From contig JAXMCA010000001.1 in NCBI GenBank assembly GCA_046349595.1, positions 1,054,001-1,118,000 on the forward strand: a DNA stretch of 64,000 bases. Direction: 5' to 3'. Under the pieces are notes generated by a model. That model was not told where the DNA came from, did no database searches, and saw only the letters and a program-made list of their open reading frames with translations. Position 1 is the stretch's first letter. Each line of letters begins with the position of its first letter. The position numbers and the translations under genes were made by a program. The stretch comes from JACRLW01 sp046349595. Lineage in GTDB: Bacteria; Planctomycetota; UBA1135; UBA2386. Shown here piece by piece: positions 16,027 to 25,000 of the stretch.

Positions 16027-17175
16027 GTGGACCACCCGCCGCTTCAAGACTTCCTGCGCATCATGGTCAAGGAGCAGGCATCCGACCTGATCCTCAAGAC
16101 CGGGAGCTGTCCGGCGATCCGACTCGCCGGCGCGATCCGCTTCCTCGGCGACCAGCCGCTGCTGCACGAGACCATGGTCTCGTACGTGGAGACGGTCGTC
16201 GACGAGAGGGGACGCACCGACATGGAGCGCGCCGGCGCGTGCGACTTCGCCATGGCGGTCCCCGACGTCGGTCGCTTCCGCTGCAATGCCTTCCGTCAGG
16301 GAGGCGATTACGGATTCGTGTTCCGGCGCGTGAACACGGAGATCCCTTCCTTCAAGGACCTCAACCTCCCGGTCCAGCCGCTCAAGCAACTCGCGTCGCT
16401 GAAGCGCGGTCTCGTTCTCGCCACCGGCACGGCCGGCTCCGGCAAGTCGACGACGCTCGCCGCGATGATCGAGTACGTCAACCGCAACACGCAGAAGCAC
16501 ATCGTCACGATCGAGGACCCGATCGAGTTCAAGTTCGAGGACCGCTTCTCGATCGTGAACCAGCGCGAGATCGGCAGCGATTGCGAGTCCTTCGCGTCGG
16601 CGATGCGTCAGGCAGTTCGTCAGTCGCCCGACGTGATCCTGATCGGCGAGATGCGCGACCGTGAGACCGTCGAAGCCGCGATCTCCGCGGCCGAGACCGG
16701 CCACCTGGTGTTCTCGACCCTGCACACCGTGAATGCGGTGCAGACCGTCGAACGGATCATCTCGTTCTTCCCACCGCACCAGCACGACCTGATCCGTCTG
16801 CAACTCGCCCTGAATCTCGCCGGGGTGGTGTCGCTGCGCCTGATCAAGAACAAGGAAGGTCGCTCGATGGTGCCCGCCGTCGAGCTCCTGATGAACACTC
16901 CGACCGTGCGGGAGCTGCTCGAGAGCGGCCAGACCCGCATGCTGCCGAAGGCGCTCGCGGAGGGTGCCTACTACGGCACCATGACCTTCAACCAGTCGCT
17001 GATCCGGCTGTTCGAGGCGGGCAACATCTCTCTCGACGACGCCCTCGCCGCATCCGACAACCCCGACGAGCTCAAGATGCAGATGCGCGGGATCACCCAG
17101 GGTGGCCAGCAGGCGATCGGCGTGGGAGCCCCAGGCTTCGGCGTCCCGGGCGCGGCCCGACCGCGGCGCGGCTGA
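16027..17175 (+). CDS. pilT: Pilus retraction ATPase, PilT/PilU family
   Basis: Hexameric secretion ATPase that powers pilus retraction; 382 aa from the GTG at 16027, with an AGG-type ribosome site 6 nt upstream. The N-terminal domain begins LQDFLRIMVKEQASDLIL. Walker A is GTAGSGKST (about 134-142), the Asp box TIEDPIEF, Walker B VILIGEMRD with Glu208, and the His box TGHLVFSTLHT. The GTAGSGKS spelling and the lack of a clear AIRNLIRE-type C-terminal motif make PilU as likely as PilT. The C-terminus is Gly-rich (GGQQAIGVGAPGFG). It lies 118 nt after obgE. Confidence 0.92.
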   Translation: MDHPPLQDFLRIMVKEQASDLILKTGSCPAIRLAGAIRFLGDQPLLHETMVSYVETVVDERGRTDMERAGACDFAMAVPDVGRFRCNAFRQGGDYGFVFRRVNTEIPSFKDLNLPVQPLKQLASLKRGLVLATGTAGSGKSTTLAAMIEYVNRNTQKHIVTIEDPIEFKFEDRFSIVNQREIGSDCESFASAMRQAVRQSPDVILIGEMRDRETVEAAISAAETGHLVFSTLHTVNAVQTVERIISFFPPHQHDLIRLQLALNLAGVVSLRLIKNKEGRSMVPAVELLMNTPTVRELLESGQTRMLPKALAEGAYYGTMTFNQSLIRLFEAGNISLDDALAASDNPDELKMQMRGITQGGQQAIGVGAPGFGVPGAARPRRG

Positions 17176-17290
17176 GCTTCCCGGAGTCGCCGGGAAGGAA
17201 GGCGGCTCGGGGGCCGTCGATAGCGGGTCCATCATCCGCGGCGCCGGCCTTCGCTCGGTTCGGATGCGAGCCCTGATCGGCTGCCGCTGC

Positions 17291-17296
17291 TAGACT
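17291..17296 (+). promoter_or_regulatory. -10-like TAGACT 12 nt before the GspC-like gene
   Basis: TAGACT followed by CCGCGCCCG, ending 12 nt before the start codon. It belongs to the recurrent TANNNT plus C-rich motif. No clear -35 is present. A transcript starting ~7 nt downstream would have almost no leader. Confidence 0.4.
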
Positions 17297-17308
17297 CCGC
17301 GCCCGATC

Positions 17309-18481
17309 ATGACGCGATTGCCGCTCAACTCCCTGGTCTGGCTCCTGGCGCTCGGCCTGTTCGGCGCCAGCGCCTGGCAGTTCACGCAGGCCTACAAGGA
17401 GCGCAAGGCGAACGAGGAGCAACTCGCGGAGAAGACCGCCAAGGAGGTCTTCGACACCCGGATCGAACTCGGCAAGTCGAAGGCCGGCAAGGTCGCGGTG
17501 GGGCCGAACTACGCCGAGCCGAAGGCCTTCTGGGATGCGGTGAAGTCCGCCAACTTCAACGGCAAGGAGCCGCCGAAGCCGGTCGAACAGACCCCGGTCA
17601 ATCCGGTCGACAGCCAGCCCGTCGCGCCGACCAAGACGCCGCTCGACGACATCTTCGTGATCTCGCTGTTGGTCGCCGACGGCCCCGAGTCACGCGTCGT
17701 GGTGCGTTACCGTCCGGCCGCCAACGTCACGCCCCCGGCAGACGCGGTGCCTCCCGCCACTGCCCTCGACTCGGTCCCCTCGCCGGCTGCGGCGGGCGGC
17801 GCCCGTCCGATCGCGATGCCGACCGCCGGTGACGGTCTGGGGCCGGTCCAGCACCTGATGATCGGCGACCATCTGTGGCGGCCCTACGAGAACATCAAGC
17901 TCAAGCGCGTCGACCAGAGTGGCGACTTCGCGGTCTTCGTCCGCGAGGATCCAAAGGTCGAGGAAGCCAAGTGGGAGGAGGAGAAGCTCTACAAGGCGGT
18001 CCTCGAACTCCCGCAGTCGGTGATCCAGAAGCTGATCGAGATCGGCGCGGCCAACCAGTCGGAAGTGCGTCGTCCCGAGGATGGCTCGCATCCGGAGGTG
18101 ACCTCTCAGGCGAGTGGCTGGATCGCCGGCTCGGAGACGCGTCAGATCGATGGCCGCATCTACATCGGCACCGGTGATGCCGACCGGTTCAATCGCGATT
18201 CCTCGCTGTTCACCGAGCAGTTCGGTACGCAGAGCTACCGGAGCAGCTACGGCGGCATGACCGGCGTGCGCATCACGCGCGTGCCATCCGAGTTGCGCTC
18301 CTACGGCGTGCAGGAGAACGACATCGTGATCGCAGTGAACGGCGAGAAGGTCGCCGGCAAGCCCGAGGCCCTCGCGCTCGGTCGACGACTCTACGACCGC
18401 GGAGTGCGGAACTTCGAGGTGCGCATCCTGCGCCAGGGATCGGAGACCACGCTGACCTACGTCGTGCCGGAACGACGGTGA
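17309..18481 (+). CDS. Single-pass membrane protein with C-terminal PDZ domain (GspC-like)
   Basis: 390 aa. A short N-terminal tail, a transmembrane segment (LVWLLALGLFGASAWQF, about 9-26), a charged coiled-coil stretch, and a Pro-rich linker (about 95-170). A beta-rich region follows, then a PDZ-type domain at the C-terminus (VRITRVPSELRSYGVQENDI, then VIAVNGEKVAGKPEAL). This is the layout of type II secretion GspC, which couples the inner-membrane platform to the secretin, but sequence-level identity to GspC is not obvious. It follows the pilT-like gene and overlaps coaX by 4 nt (GTGA). Confidence 0.7.
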   Translation: MTRLPLNSLVWLLALGLFGASAWQFTQAYKERKANEEQLAEKTAKEVFDTRIELGKSKAGKVAVGPNYAEPKAFWDAVKSANFNGKEPPKPVEQTPVNPVDSQPVAPTKTPLDDIFVISLLVADGPESRVVVRYRPAANVTPPADAVPPATALDSVPSPAAAGGARPIAMPTAGDGLGPVQHLMIGDHLWRPYENIKLKRVDQSGDFAVFVREDPKVEEAKWEEEKLYKAVLELPQSVIQKLIEIGAANQSEVRRPEDGSHPEVTSQASGWIAGSETRQIDGRIYIGTGDADRFNRDSSLFTEQFGTQSYRSSYGGMTGVRITRVPSELRSYGVQENDIVIAVNGEKVAGKPEALALGRRLYDRGVRNFEVRILRQGSETTLTYVVPERR

Positions 18482-19245
18482 CCGCCGATCCGGTCGACGT
18501 CGTCCTCACGATCGATCGCGGCAACTCGACACTCGACTGCCGCGTGCACGCTGCGGGGTTGGCACGTCGGGAGCGGCTCGATCCGGCCGATGCGTCGGCC
18601 TTCGCCGCCTTTCTCGGGGACCTGCACATCGACCGCGCCGCGGGCTGCAGCGTGGTCGCGCGCGGGCTCGACCTCGCGCGGACGGAACTCCATCGTCGCG
18701 GCGTGCGATTGCGTGTCGCCGGTGCGGAGCTCATCTGTCCGCTCTCGATCGGCTACGACGATCCACGCGAACTCGGACACGATCGCTGGGTGGCTGCGGT
18801 GGGCGCGCGTCAGGTGTTCGGGGACGCGCTCATCGTCGACTGCGGAACCGCGGTGACCTTCGGCTGCGTGTTCCGGGACGGCCGCTACCAGCCCGGACCG
18901 ATCGGCGCCGGATTGACGACGACGGCTCACGCTCTGGGCGGTCGCGCACCGGCGCTGCCTGCCTTCGACGGTCAGGTCGCGCGGAGCTGGCCTCCGCGGG
19001 GAACCCTCGACGCGATCCGCGCGGGGGTCGGAGGGCAGTTCGCGGTCGCCGTCGAGGCGACCGTCGCGCGCCTCCTCGATTCCGTCCGTCGCGAGCGGGA
19101 CGAGGCCTGGCAGCCGACCCTGGTCGTGACCGGGGGTGACGCCAACGGCTTCCTCGCCTTCGCCTCCCTCGACTGGCGTACCGCTCCCGAGCTCGTGCAC
19201 GAGGGTCTCCGACACCTCGATCGCGCATGCGCCTCGTCCTGCTGA
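18478..19245 (+). CDS. coaX: Type III pantothenate kinase CoaX
   Basis: First step of coenzyme A synthesis: ATP-dependent phosphorylation of pantothenate. 255 aa, normal for CoaX. The ASKHA phosphate-1 motif reads TIDRGNSTLDC, with R where I is usual. The second motif is LIVDCGTAVTFG, followed by PGPIGAGL and late in the protein VVTGGDA. The GTG start overlaps the preceding stop. The next gene starts 19 nt inside it, so three genes are tightly coupled. Confidence 0.9.
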   Translation: MTADPVDVVLTIDRGNSTLDCRVHAAGLARRERLDPADASAFAAFLGDLHIDRAAGCSVVARGLDLARTELHRRGVRLRVAGAELICPLSIGYDDPRELGHDRWVAAVGARQVFGDALIVDCGTAVTFGCVFRDGRYQPGPIGAGLTTTAHALGGRAPALPAFDGQVARSWPPRGTLDAIRAGVGGQFAVAVEATVARLLDSVRRERDEAWQPTLVVTGGDANGFLAFASLDWRTAPELVHEGLRHLDRACASSC

Positions 19246-20279
19246 CACCCGCCGGCTCCGGTGGGGTTGCGGTGCTGCGAGCCGAAGGCGCGGACCGCTT
19301 CGAGGTCCTGCTCCGGCATCTCCGGCGTCGCGACGGCTCTGCGGCGACACGGCACGACCTGCGCGCGGACCGTCCGACCCTGCTGCGGCTCCAGGTCGAG
19401 GCCGAAGGCATCGACGAGGTCCTGTTCGTCGACCGGCCGTCGATCGAGGCGAGCGAACTCCACGTGCACGGATCCCCCGCGGTGCTCGCGCGGATCGGCG
19501 ATGTGCTGCAGGTGATCGACCAACCGATGCCGGCATCGGTGGTCGAGCGCCTGCTGCTGCGTGCCGGGAGCGAGGAGCAACTCGCCCTCGCGCTCGAACA
19601 GCTCGCGCTCCGCGGCCCCGGCGAACTCGAGCCGTTCCTGAGGGCGCGCGTCCCTGCGGAGGCCGCGCGCGGGTGGCTCCACGAGATCCACACCCGATCG
19701 GTGCTCGCGCGTGCCCTGGTCGAGCCGCAGCGCCTCGTCCTCTTCGGTCTGCAGAACGCAGGCAAGTCGACGCTGTTCAATCGCCTCCTGCTCGCGGATC
19801 GCGCGCTGGTGGCTCCGCTCCGCGGTTCGACGCGCGATGCGGTCGTCGAGGACACCTTCCTCGAGGGATACCCCTGTCGGATCGTGGACACGGCGGGGGA
19901 GGGCCCGGCGCCCGAGGCGATCGATCGCGCTGCGCAGGATCGCGGCCGGGCGCTGCGTGCCGACGCGGTGCGTGTTCTCGTGTGCGATGCGAGCCAGCCG
20001 CGAGAGGTCGTGCCGGCTGCGCTGTTCGCCGCCGCGCATCTCGTTGTCCTCAGCAAGATCGATCTGGGTCGGCATGCGCAGTGGCGCGACCTCGACCAGG
20101 AGGCGATCGAGGTCGATGCTCGCGACCCGCGCGATGCGCCGTCGATTCGTGCGCGAATCGGTCTCGCCCTCCGTGTTCATCGCGGGTTGCCTCCCGCTCC
20201 GCGCGGGGTCGGCGGAGTCGCGGCTCTCGAAGTCGATGAGATGGAGTCGCTGCTCCGTCTGGGTCGTGAACTCTTCTGA
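19227..20279 (+). CDS. MnmE (TrmE)-like GTPase lacking the C-terminal CxGK motif
   Basis: 350 aa against ~450 for MnmE. The N-terminus is folate-binding-domain-like: LTPAGSGGVAVLRAEG, and SELHVHGSPAVLARI matches the MnmE HxHG block. The helical domain is shortened. The G domain has G1 GLQNAGKST (about 174-182), G2 region RGSTRDAVVED, G3 DTAGEG and G4 SKIDLG. MnmE normally ends in CxGK, whose Cys is required for tRNA-wobble modification with MnmG. Here the protein ends LLRLGRELF with no Cys or Lys. It may be a diverged or inactive MnmE, or a paralogue with another role. It overlaps coaX by 19 nt. Confidence 0.82.
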   Translation: MRLVLLTPAGSGGVAVLRAEGADRFEVLLRHLRRRDGSAATRHDLRADRPTLLRLQVEAEGIDEVLFVDRPSIEASELHVHGSPAVLARIGDVLQVIDQPMPASVVERLLLRAGSEEQLALALEQLALRGPGELEPFLRARVPAEAARGWLHEIHTRSVLARALVEPQRLVLFGLQNAGKSTLFNRLLLADRALVAPLRGSTRDAVVEDTFLEGYPCRIVDTAGEGPAPEAIDRAAQDRGRALRADAVRVLVCDASQPREVVPAALFAAAHLVVLSKIDLGRHAQWRDLDQEAIEVDARDPRDAPSIRARIGLALRVHRGLPPAPRGVGGVAALEVDEMESLLRLGRELF

Positions 20280-20304
20280 TCGCGCAACCGGACCGTGGCC
20301 GAGC

Positions 20305-20310
20305 TAAGCT
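20305..20310 (+). promoter_or_regulatory. -10-like TAAGCT 10 nt before pyrB
   Basis: TAAGCT followed by CGTCCCCTCG and then directly the ATG. The cysS gene has the near-identical TAAGTT at exactly the same 10-nt distance. No good -35 is seen. If this is a -10 box, the pyrB mRNA is essentially leaderless. Confidence 0.45.
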
Positions 20311-20320
20311 CGTCCCCTCG

Positions 20321-21655
20321 ATGCGCCCAGCGAAACGGGACCTCGTGTCGATCGATGATCTCACCACCGAGGAGATCATGGAGCTGTTCCACCACGCGAA
20401 CGAGTTCCGCGAGGACCTGCGCGCGTGGTCCCACCTGTGTCGTGGCTCGATCATGGCGACGCTGTTCTTCGAGCCCAGCACGCGCACGCGCCTGAGCTTC
20501 GAGTCGGCGATGCTCCGCCTCGGCGGCGGTGTGATCTCGGCGGCCGATCCGCAGACCACGAGCTTCGCGAAGGGCGAGTCACTCGCCGACACGGTGCGCG
20601 TCGTCGGTGGTTCCTACGCCGACATCCTGGTGGTGCGGCACCCGCAGGACGGCGCCGCGCGCGTCGCCGGTCACTACGCGAAGGTGCCGGTCGTCAATGG
20701 CGGCGATGGGGCGCACGAACACCCGACGCAGACCCTTTGCGACCTGTACACGCTGTGGCGCGAGAAGGGCGGACTGCGCGGGCTCGACGTCGTGCTCTGC
20801 GGGGACCTGCGCTATTCGCGAACCGTCCATTCGTTCGCGTACGCGCTCGCGAGGTTCGGCGCCAACATCATCATGACGCCCTACCCCGGCTTCGAGATGC
20901 CGCAGTTCGTGCTCGATCGGTTGAAGCGCGAATTCGCCGTGGAGACCAGCATCGCGAACTTCGGGGAACTGCCGGGAATCGCAGGTGGAGCCAATACCGC
21001 GGCCTATCTCACCGCGAGTCGACCGCACCAGCTCGCGTTGTTCACCAGCCTCACGCCGGTGCACGTCGAACGCATCGACGCGATCTACATGACGCGTGCC
21101 CAACGCGAGCGGCATCGCGGGGAGAGCACCGCGAACTACCCCCGCATCTCGCGCGCGTCGATGGCATCCGACGTGATGCGCGACGCACGTGTGATGCATC
21201 CGCTGCCGCGCGTCGACGAGATCGACTACGACGTCGACGATGATCCACGCTCGGTCTACTTCCAGCAGGCAGAGCTCGGCGTGCCGATGCGCATGGCCTT
21301 GATGGCCTTTCAGCTCGGCGCGATCCGTCTCGAAGCGAAGCAGGCGACGACGACGCGGATGCGCGCCACCGTGCGTGGCATGCGCTGCCGCAACGAGCGA
21401 TGCATCACCAACGGCGAGGGGCGCAACTACCTCGCCGCGGAGTTCGTCCTCACGGTGGAGTGGCCGCCCCGCCTGTCCTGCGCCTTCTGCGCGCAGGAGA
21501 TCGACGCCCAGTTCGTCGCCAGTGCCACGACCGAGCGTGCCCACCGGCACGACGATGCCGATGCCCGCCGCATCCGCCCCGAGAACCGGGTCTACTTCGA
21601 GACCGAGGAACAGGTGCGGGTCGCGGGCTTCCAACCGGATGCTCCGGCCGGCTGA
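20321..21655 (+). CDS. pyrB: Aspartate carbamoyltransferase catalytic chain fused to a PyrI-type zinc domain
   Basis: Carbamoyl phosphate + aspartate to carbamoyl aspartate, the committed pyrimidine step. 444 aa, about 130 longer than PyrB. Carbamoyl-phosphate binding: FEPSTRTRLSFESAM (Ser53-Arg57), the 80s loop Lys84 in TSFAKGES, and HEHPTQ (134-137). The aspartate-side motif is MHPLPRVDEID. After about residue 340 comes an extension with Cys356-x4-Cys361 (CRNERCITN) and Cys387-x2-Cys390 (CAFC). That is the ligand pattern of the zinc domain of the regulatory chain PyrI (C-x4-C ... C-x2-C). The nucleotide-binding allosteric domain of PyrI is not present, so this is a PyrB-(PyrI zinc) fusion by my reading. 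Confidence 0.92.
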   Translation: MRPAKRDLVSIDDLTTEEIMELFHHANEFREDLRAWSHLCRGSIMATLFFEPSTRTRLSFESAMLRLGGGVISAADPQTTSFAKGESLADTVRVVGGSYADILVVRHPQDGAARVAGHYAKVPVVNGGDGAHEHPTQTLCDLYTLWREKGGLRGLDVVLCGDLRYSRTVHSFAYALARFGANIIMTPYPGFEMPQFVLDRLKREFAVETSIANFGELPGIAGGANTAAYLTASRPHQLALFTSLTPVHVERIDAIYMTRAQRERHRGESTANYPRISRASMASDVMRDARVMHPLPRVDEIDYDVDDDPRSVYFQQAELGVPMRMALMAFQLGAIRLEAKQATTTRMRATVRGMRCRNERCITNGEGRNYLAAEFVLTVEWPPRLSCAFCAQEIDAQFVASATTERAHRHDDADARRIRPENRVYFETEEQVRVAGFQPDAPAG

Positions 21656-22014
21656 GCGCGGCGGCGCGCCGAAGTCGACCCCGACCTGACGAGCCCTTCT
21701 CCGCGCGCGGTCGAGCGGATCCGCACAGACCAGGCCGCGGCTCGGCGGAAACGCAGCCTCCGGCGGCTCGGACCGGAGTGCCCAAGCGACTGTCTTACAA
21801 TGACTTATAGCGGTCGGTGCCGGCGGCTGGGTGCGCGGCACGGGATTTGGTCAAGAGCGGCTGGTCCGCAGCCGGTTCCGATCTCACGACGGCCCACAAG
21901 TCCCTGTCCCTGAAGTCGGCCCTTGGCTAAGGTTCCCACGCTTCTGACTGTCCGAATCCGTCCGCGGAGCCGCCGGAGACCTCGTCCGGTCGGTGTCGAG
22001 AGGACTCTGCATCG
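21656..22014 (+). other. 359-nt intergenic region before lipoprotein A
   Basis: No coding frame looks real. It holds a small hairpin (21858-21863 with 21869-21874). It also has a locally AT-richer stretch at 21791-21810 containing TACAAT and TTATAG, either of which could be a -10 but neither with a good -35. A TAAGGT plus C-rich element is at 21928-21933. No RNA gene family recognised. Confidence 0.4.
21928..21933 (+). promoter_or_regulatory. -10-like TAAGGT upstream of lipoprotein A
   Basis: TAAGGT followed by TCCCACGC, 81 nt before the start of the 1321-aa lipoprotein gene. Same style as the other TANNNT/C-rich elements, but weaker, and with no -35. Confidence 0.3.
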
Positions 22015-25000
22015 ATGAGCACTGAGCTGACCCAAACCCTTGATCGTGCTGGATCTAGACGGATGGTGAGCCGGCTTTCCCGGCACGCGGCGTTGCGCTT
22101 CGCCGTCCTCGCGATGAGCCTGCCGCTCGGCCTCGTGCTCGGCGGTTGCAATGGCAAGGGGAGTGCGACGGGGAGTTCGGGTTCACAGGTCACCGGAAAC
22201 GCGCGACTCCAGTCGGTCGCCTACGGTCGCCTGATGGACGTCTACGGTCTGCGCACCGCATCCACGGGTGGGACTGTCATCGAGCCGTACCGGAGCGATG
22301 TCTTGGTCGGGCCCGATATCCAGGACGAACGTCCCGCCGGCTCGACTCTGGGGGACTCCGAGATCCTCTACGACTTCATCGGGACGAACCCGGACAACCT
22401 GCAGGGTCGCGTCCTGATCACACGCGAGATCGGCTCGGCGGAGTTCGATGCGGCCTTCAGTGGTTTGGGAGCACGGCTGCGCGAGGTTTCGGCGGGGGTC
22501 TTCGGCCAGAACGCGAGCGCGCGTCCGTTCTCGGTCGTGCCGCGCAACGCAGCGCTCGAACTGCGCTTCTCCGACAAGCTCGGCATCACCGAGGATTTCT
22601 TCGTCGCACGCGACGCCACCGGAGCGATCACCGGGATCCGCAACACCGAAGCCGTCCAACTCCTCGAGATCCAGGGTGATCCGAACGACAGCAATCCGGC
22701 TGGCGATTTCCGGGTCATTCCGATCCGCGTCGTGGTGCGCGAGAAGTCGCTGATCCTCGATCCGGTCCTGCTCGGCTCCGAAGGTGCGCGCTACCAGGTC
22801 CGCAACAACGCATCCGGCCTGCCGGCTTCGTCGGACCAACTCGGCGCGAACATCCGGCTCGCGATTGCGCTGGAGGGCCCGCTCCGGATCCGCGGCATCG
22901 CCGGCGACCTCGCCTCTCCCTACGTCGGGACCAACAACCAGGGCGAACAGTCCGTCATCCGCGACTTCCGCTCGGGCAATGCATCCGACAACTCCGCGGA
23001 CATCGCACGTGGCTTCGTACGCGATCCCGAGCGCCCGCGCATCGTCGGCGAGATGCTGATGTACGTCGCGAGCGTCGAGCAGGTCGACAGCGGCACGCAG
23101 ATCGTGCGCCTGTTCAAGGGCGACGTCGACCACAAGATCGACATCGGCGACGTGGTCCGCGCGATCGATCCGGCGACCAACGACGTGCTCGGAGCCGGCG
23201 AGATCATCCAGGAGCCGGATGACCCGATCCCGCCGCCCGGTACGCCGACACAACGCATCGTCCGCTGTGTGATCCGTTCGATTCCAGGCTTTGCCGCGCT
23301 CGATCCCAGGACCCGCCCCGACTATCCGGGCAACGGCGCGGGTCTGGAGGCCTGGCTGCTGCACAACGCGCCGCACGCGGTGTTGATCGCCGAGTTCACG
23401 GCCAGCCGCGTCGACAACACCACGGGCTTCGAGTACCGCGACGATCCGGTCAACTTCCTCGAGTTCTCCCCGACGCCGCTGCCTCTGCTCGATGGCACGC
23501 CGAGCCCGTCGAACCAGAACGTGTCGCCCTATGCGGAAGCGATCATCCGCTTCACCAAGCCGGTCGACATGGACACCGTGCGGGCGCACGACTCGTTCTT
23601 CTTCGCGACCCGCAACGTCCTCGACCCCGACGTCATCTCGGCCGAGTTCATCCAGCCGCGCAACATCGACCCGGCTCGATTCAGTCTCGACAAGTTCAAG
23701 ACGCCCCACCTGATCGCGTCGCGCGTGATCGACGAGGACGGCTCGCAGACCTCGATCCGGCTGCAGTCGCTCAACGGCCTCTACATCGACGAGGAGATGC
23801 GCACCGCGGACGAGGGTGTCGCCTTCGACCAGAAGCGGTTCCGCTACTTCCTGCACGTGCTCGGTGGCATCGAGGGCATCCGCGACCTCACCGGCAATCC
23901 GGTCGACTTCCAGGCGCTCTCCGCGGTCCGTGACTTCCTGGTCGTTCCCTTCAGCATCGACACCCGCAAGGACGCATCGAACATCCCGTTCTATGCGGAC
24001 AACCTGACGATCAGCGTCGTCCGTCGCGTCGCCACGCGCGATGAGGACGAGCAGCCCTCGCTCTACCGCGACGCCGAAGCGCCGCGCCTCGACCCGAACA
24101 ACGGTCAACCGCTGCCGCAGACGATGGAGTCCTACCCGCTGGACGATCTGTTCGGCGCGGTCTCCTACCTCTCGGACGGCCGTCTGCAGGCGCGTCTGAC
24201 CGCGCGCGCCAAGAAGGTGGTGGACGACGTCAACCAGCTCTCGCCGCCGCCGCAGACCTCGATCTTCCGCTACTGCGCGGAGCGCAAAGCCGCGGAGCCG
24301 CTGATCGCGTCGGCCACCGCGAGTGTCCGTTTCGGGACTGGCATCCAGAACCCACTGAACCCCTGGGGTTGCCGTCTGCAGACCCTGTGGCGCGAGCTGG
24401 ACCTCAGCCTCTCGCGTCTCGATCCCCTCGACTTCAATCTCGACGTCGAGCAGATGTGGTGGGCGCCGTTCACCAACTCGGCGATCACCTACGACGTGCT
24501 GGATCGGGTCAGCCTCTACCTCGGTCACGCGGAGTCGCGTCCGGAGCCCTGCGTCGGATCGTTCAGTGCACTTGCCGAACTGCCGAACTCGGGCTTGATC
24601 CCGTCCTTCCAGGACAACTACGTGCACAACCGTGCCGTCGGCACGGGGACGCGGGAGAACACGCCGCCTCCGTTCGAGGCCTACGTCGACCAGCAGCTGA
24701 CGATCGACCAGGGGCTCGCGGTCTTCGAGCCGAACCAGGTCAATCGATTCCTGCCCTTGCCCACCTTCCAGAAGCCGTACTTCGTCTATCGCGACGAGAC
24801 GGTCATCGCGCAGGGCGGCAACTCGCACGAGGGCGCCGATCAGCCGAACGCGAACCAGAGCGTGCCGCCGTACCTGATCTCGCCCTTCCTCGGTGGCTTC
24901 GGGCGGTCGGTCACGCCGCAGACCGGTGGCGGTTTGGCCTTCGCTCAGGACTCCTGGTACAACCTCGAGAACTACCACCTCAATCCGTCCCAGCGCTCCA

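Noticed and set aside
21796..21810. Two -10 hexamers (TACAAT, TTATAG) in the pyrB-lipoprotein gap
   Set aside because: Good -10 matches but no -35 at 16-18 nt and far from the gene; kept only as a remark in the intergenic feature.
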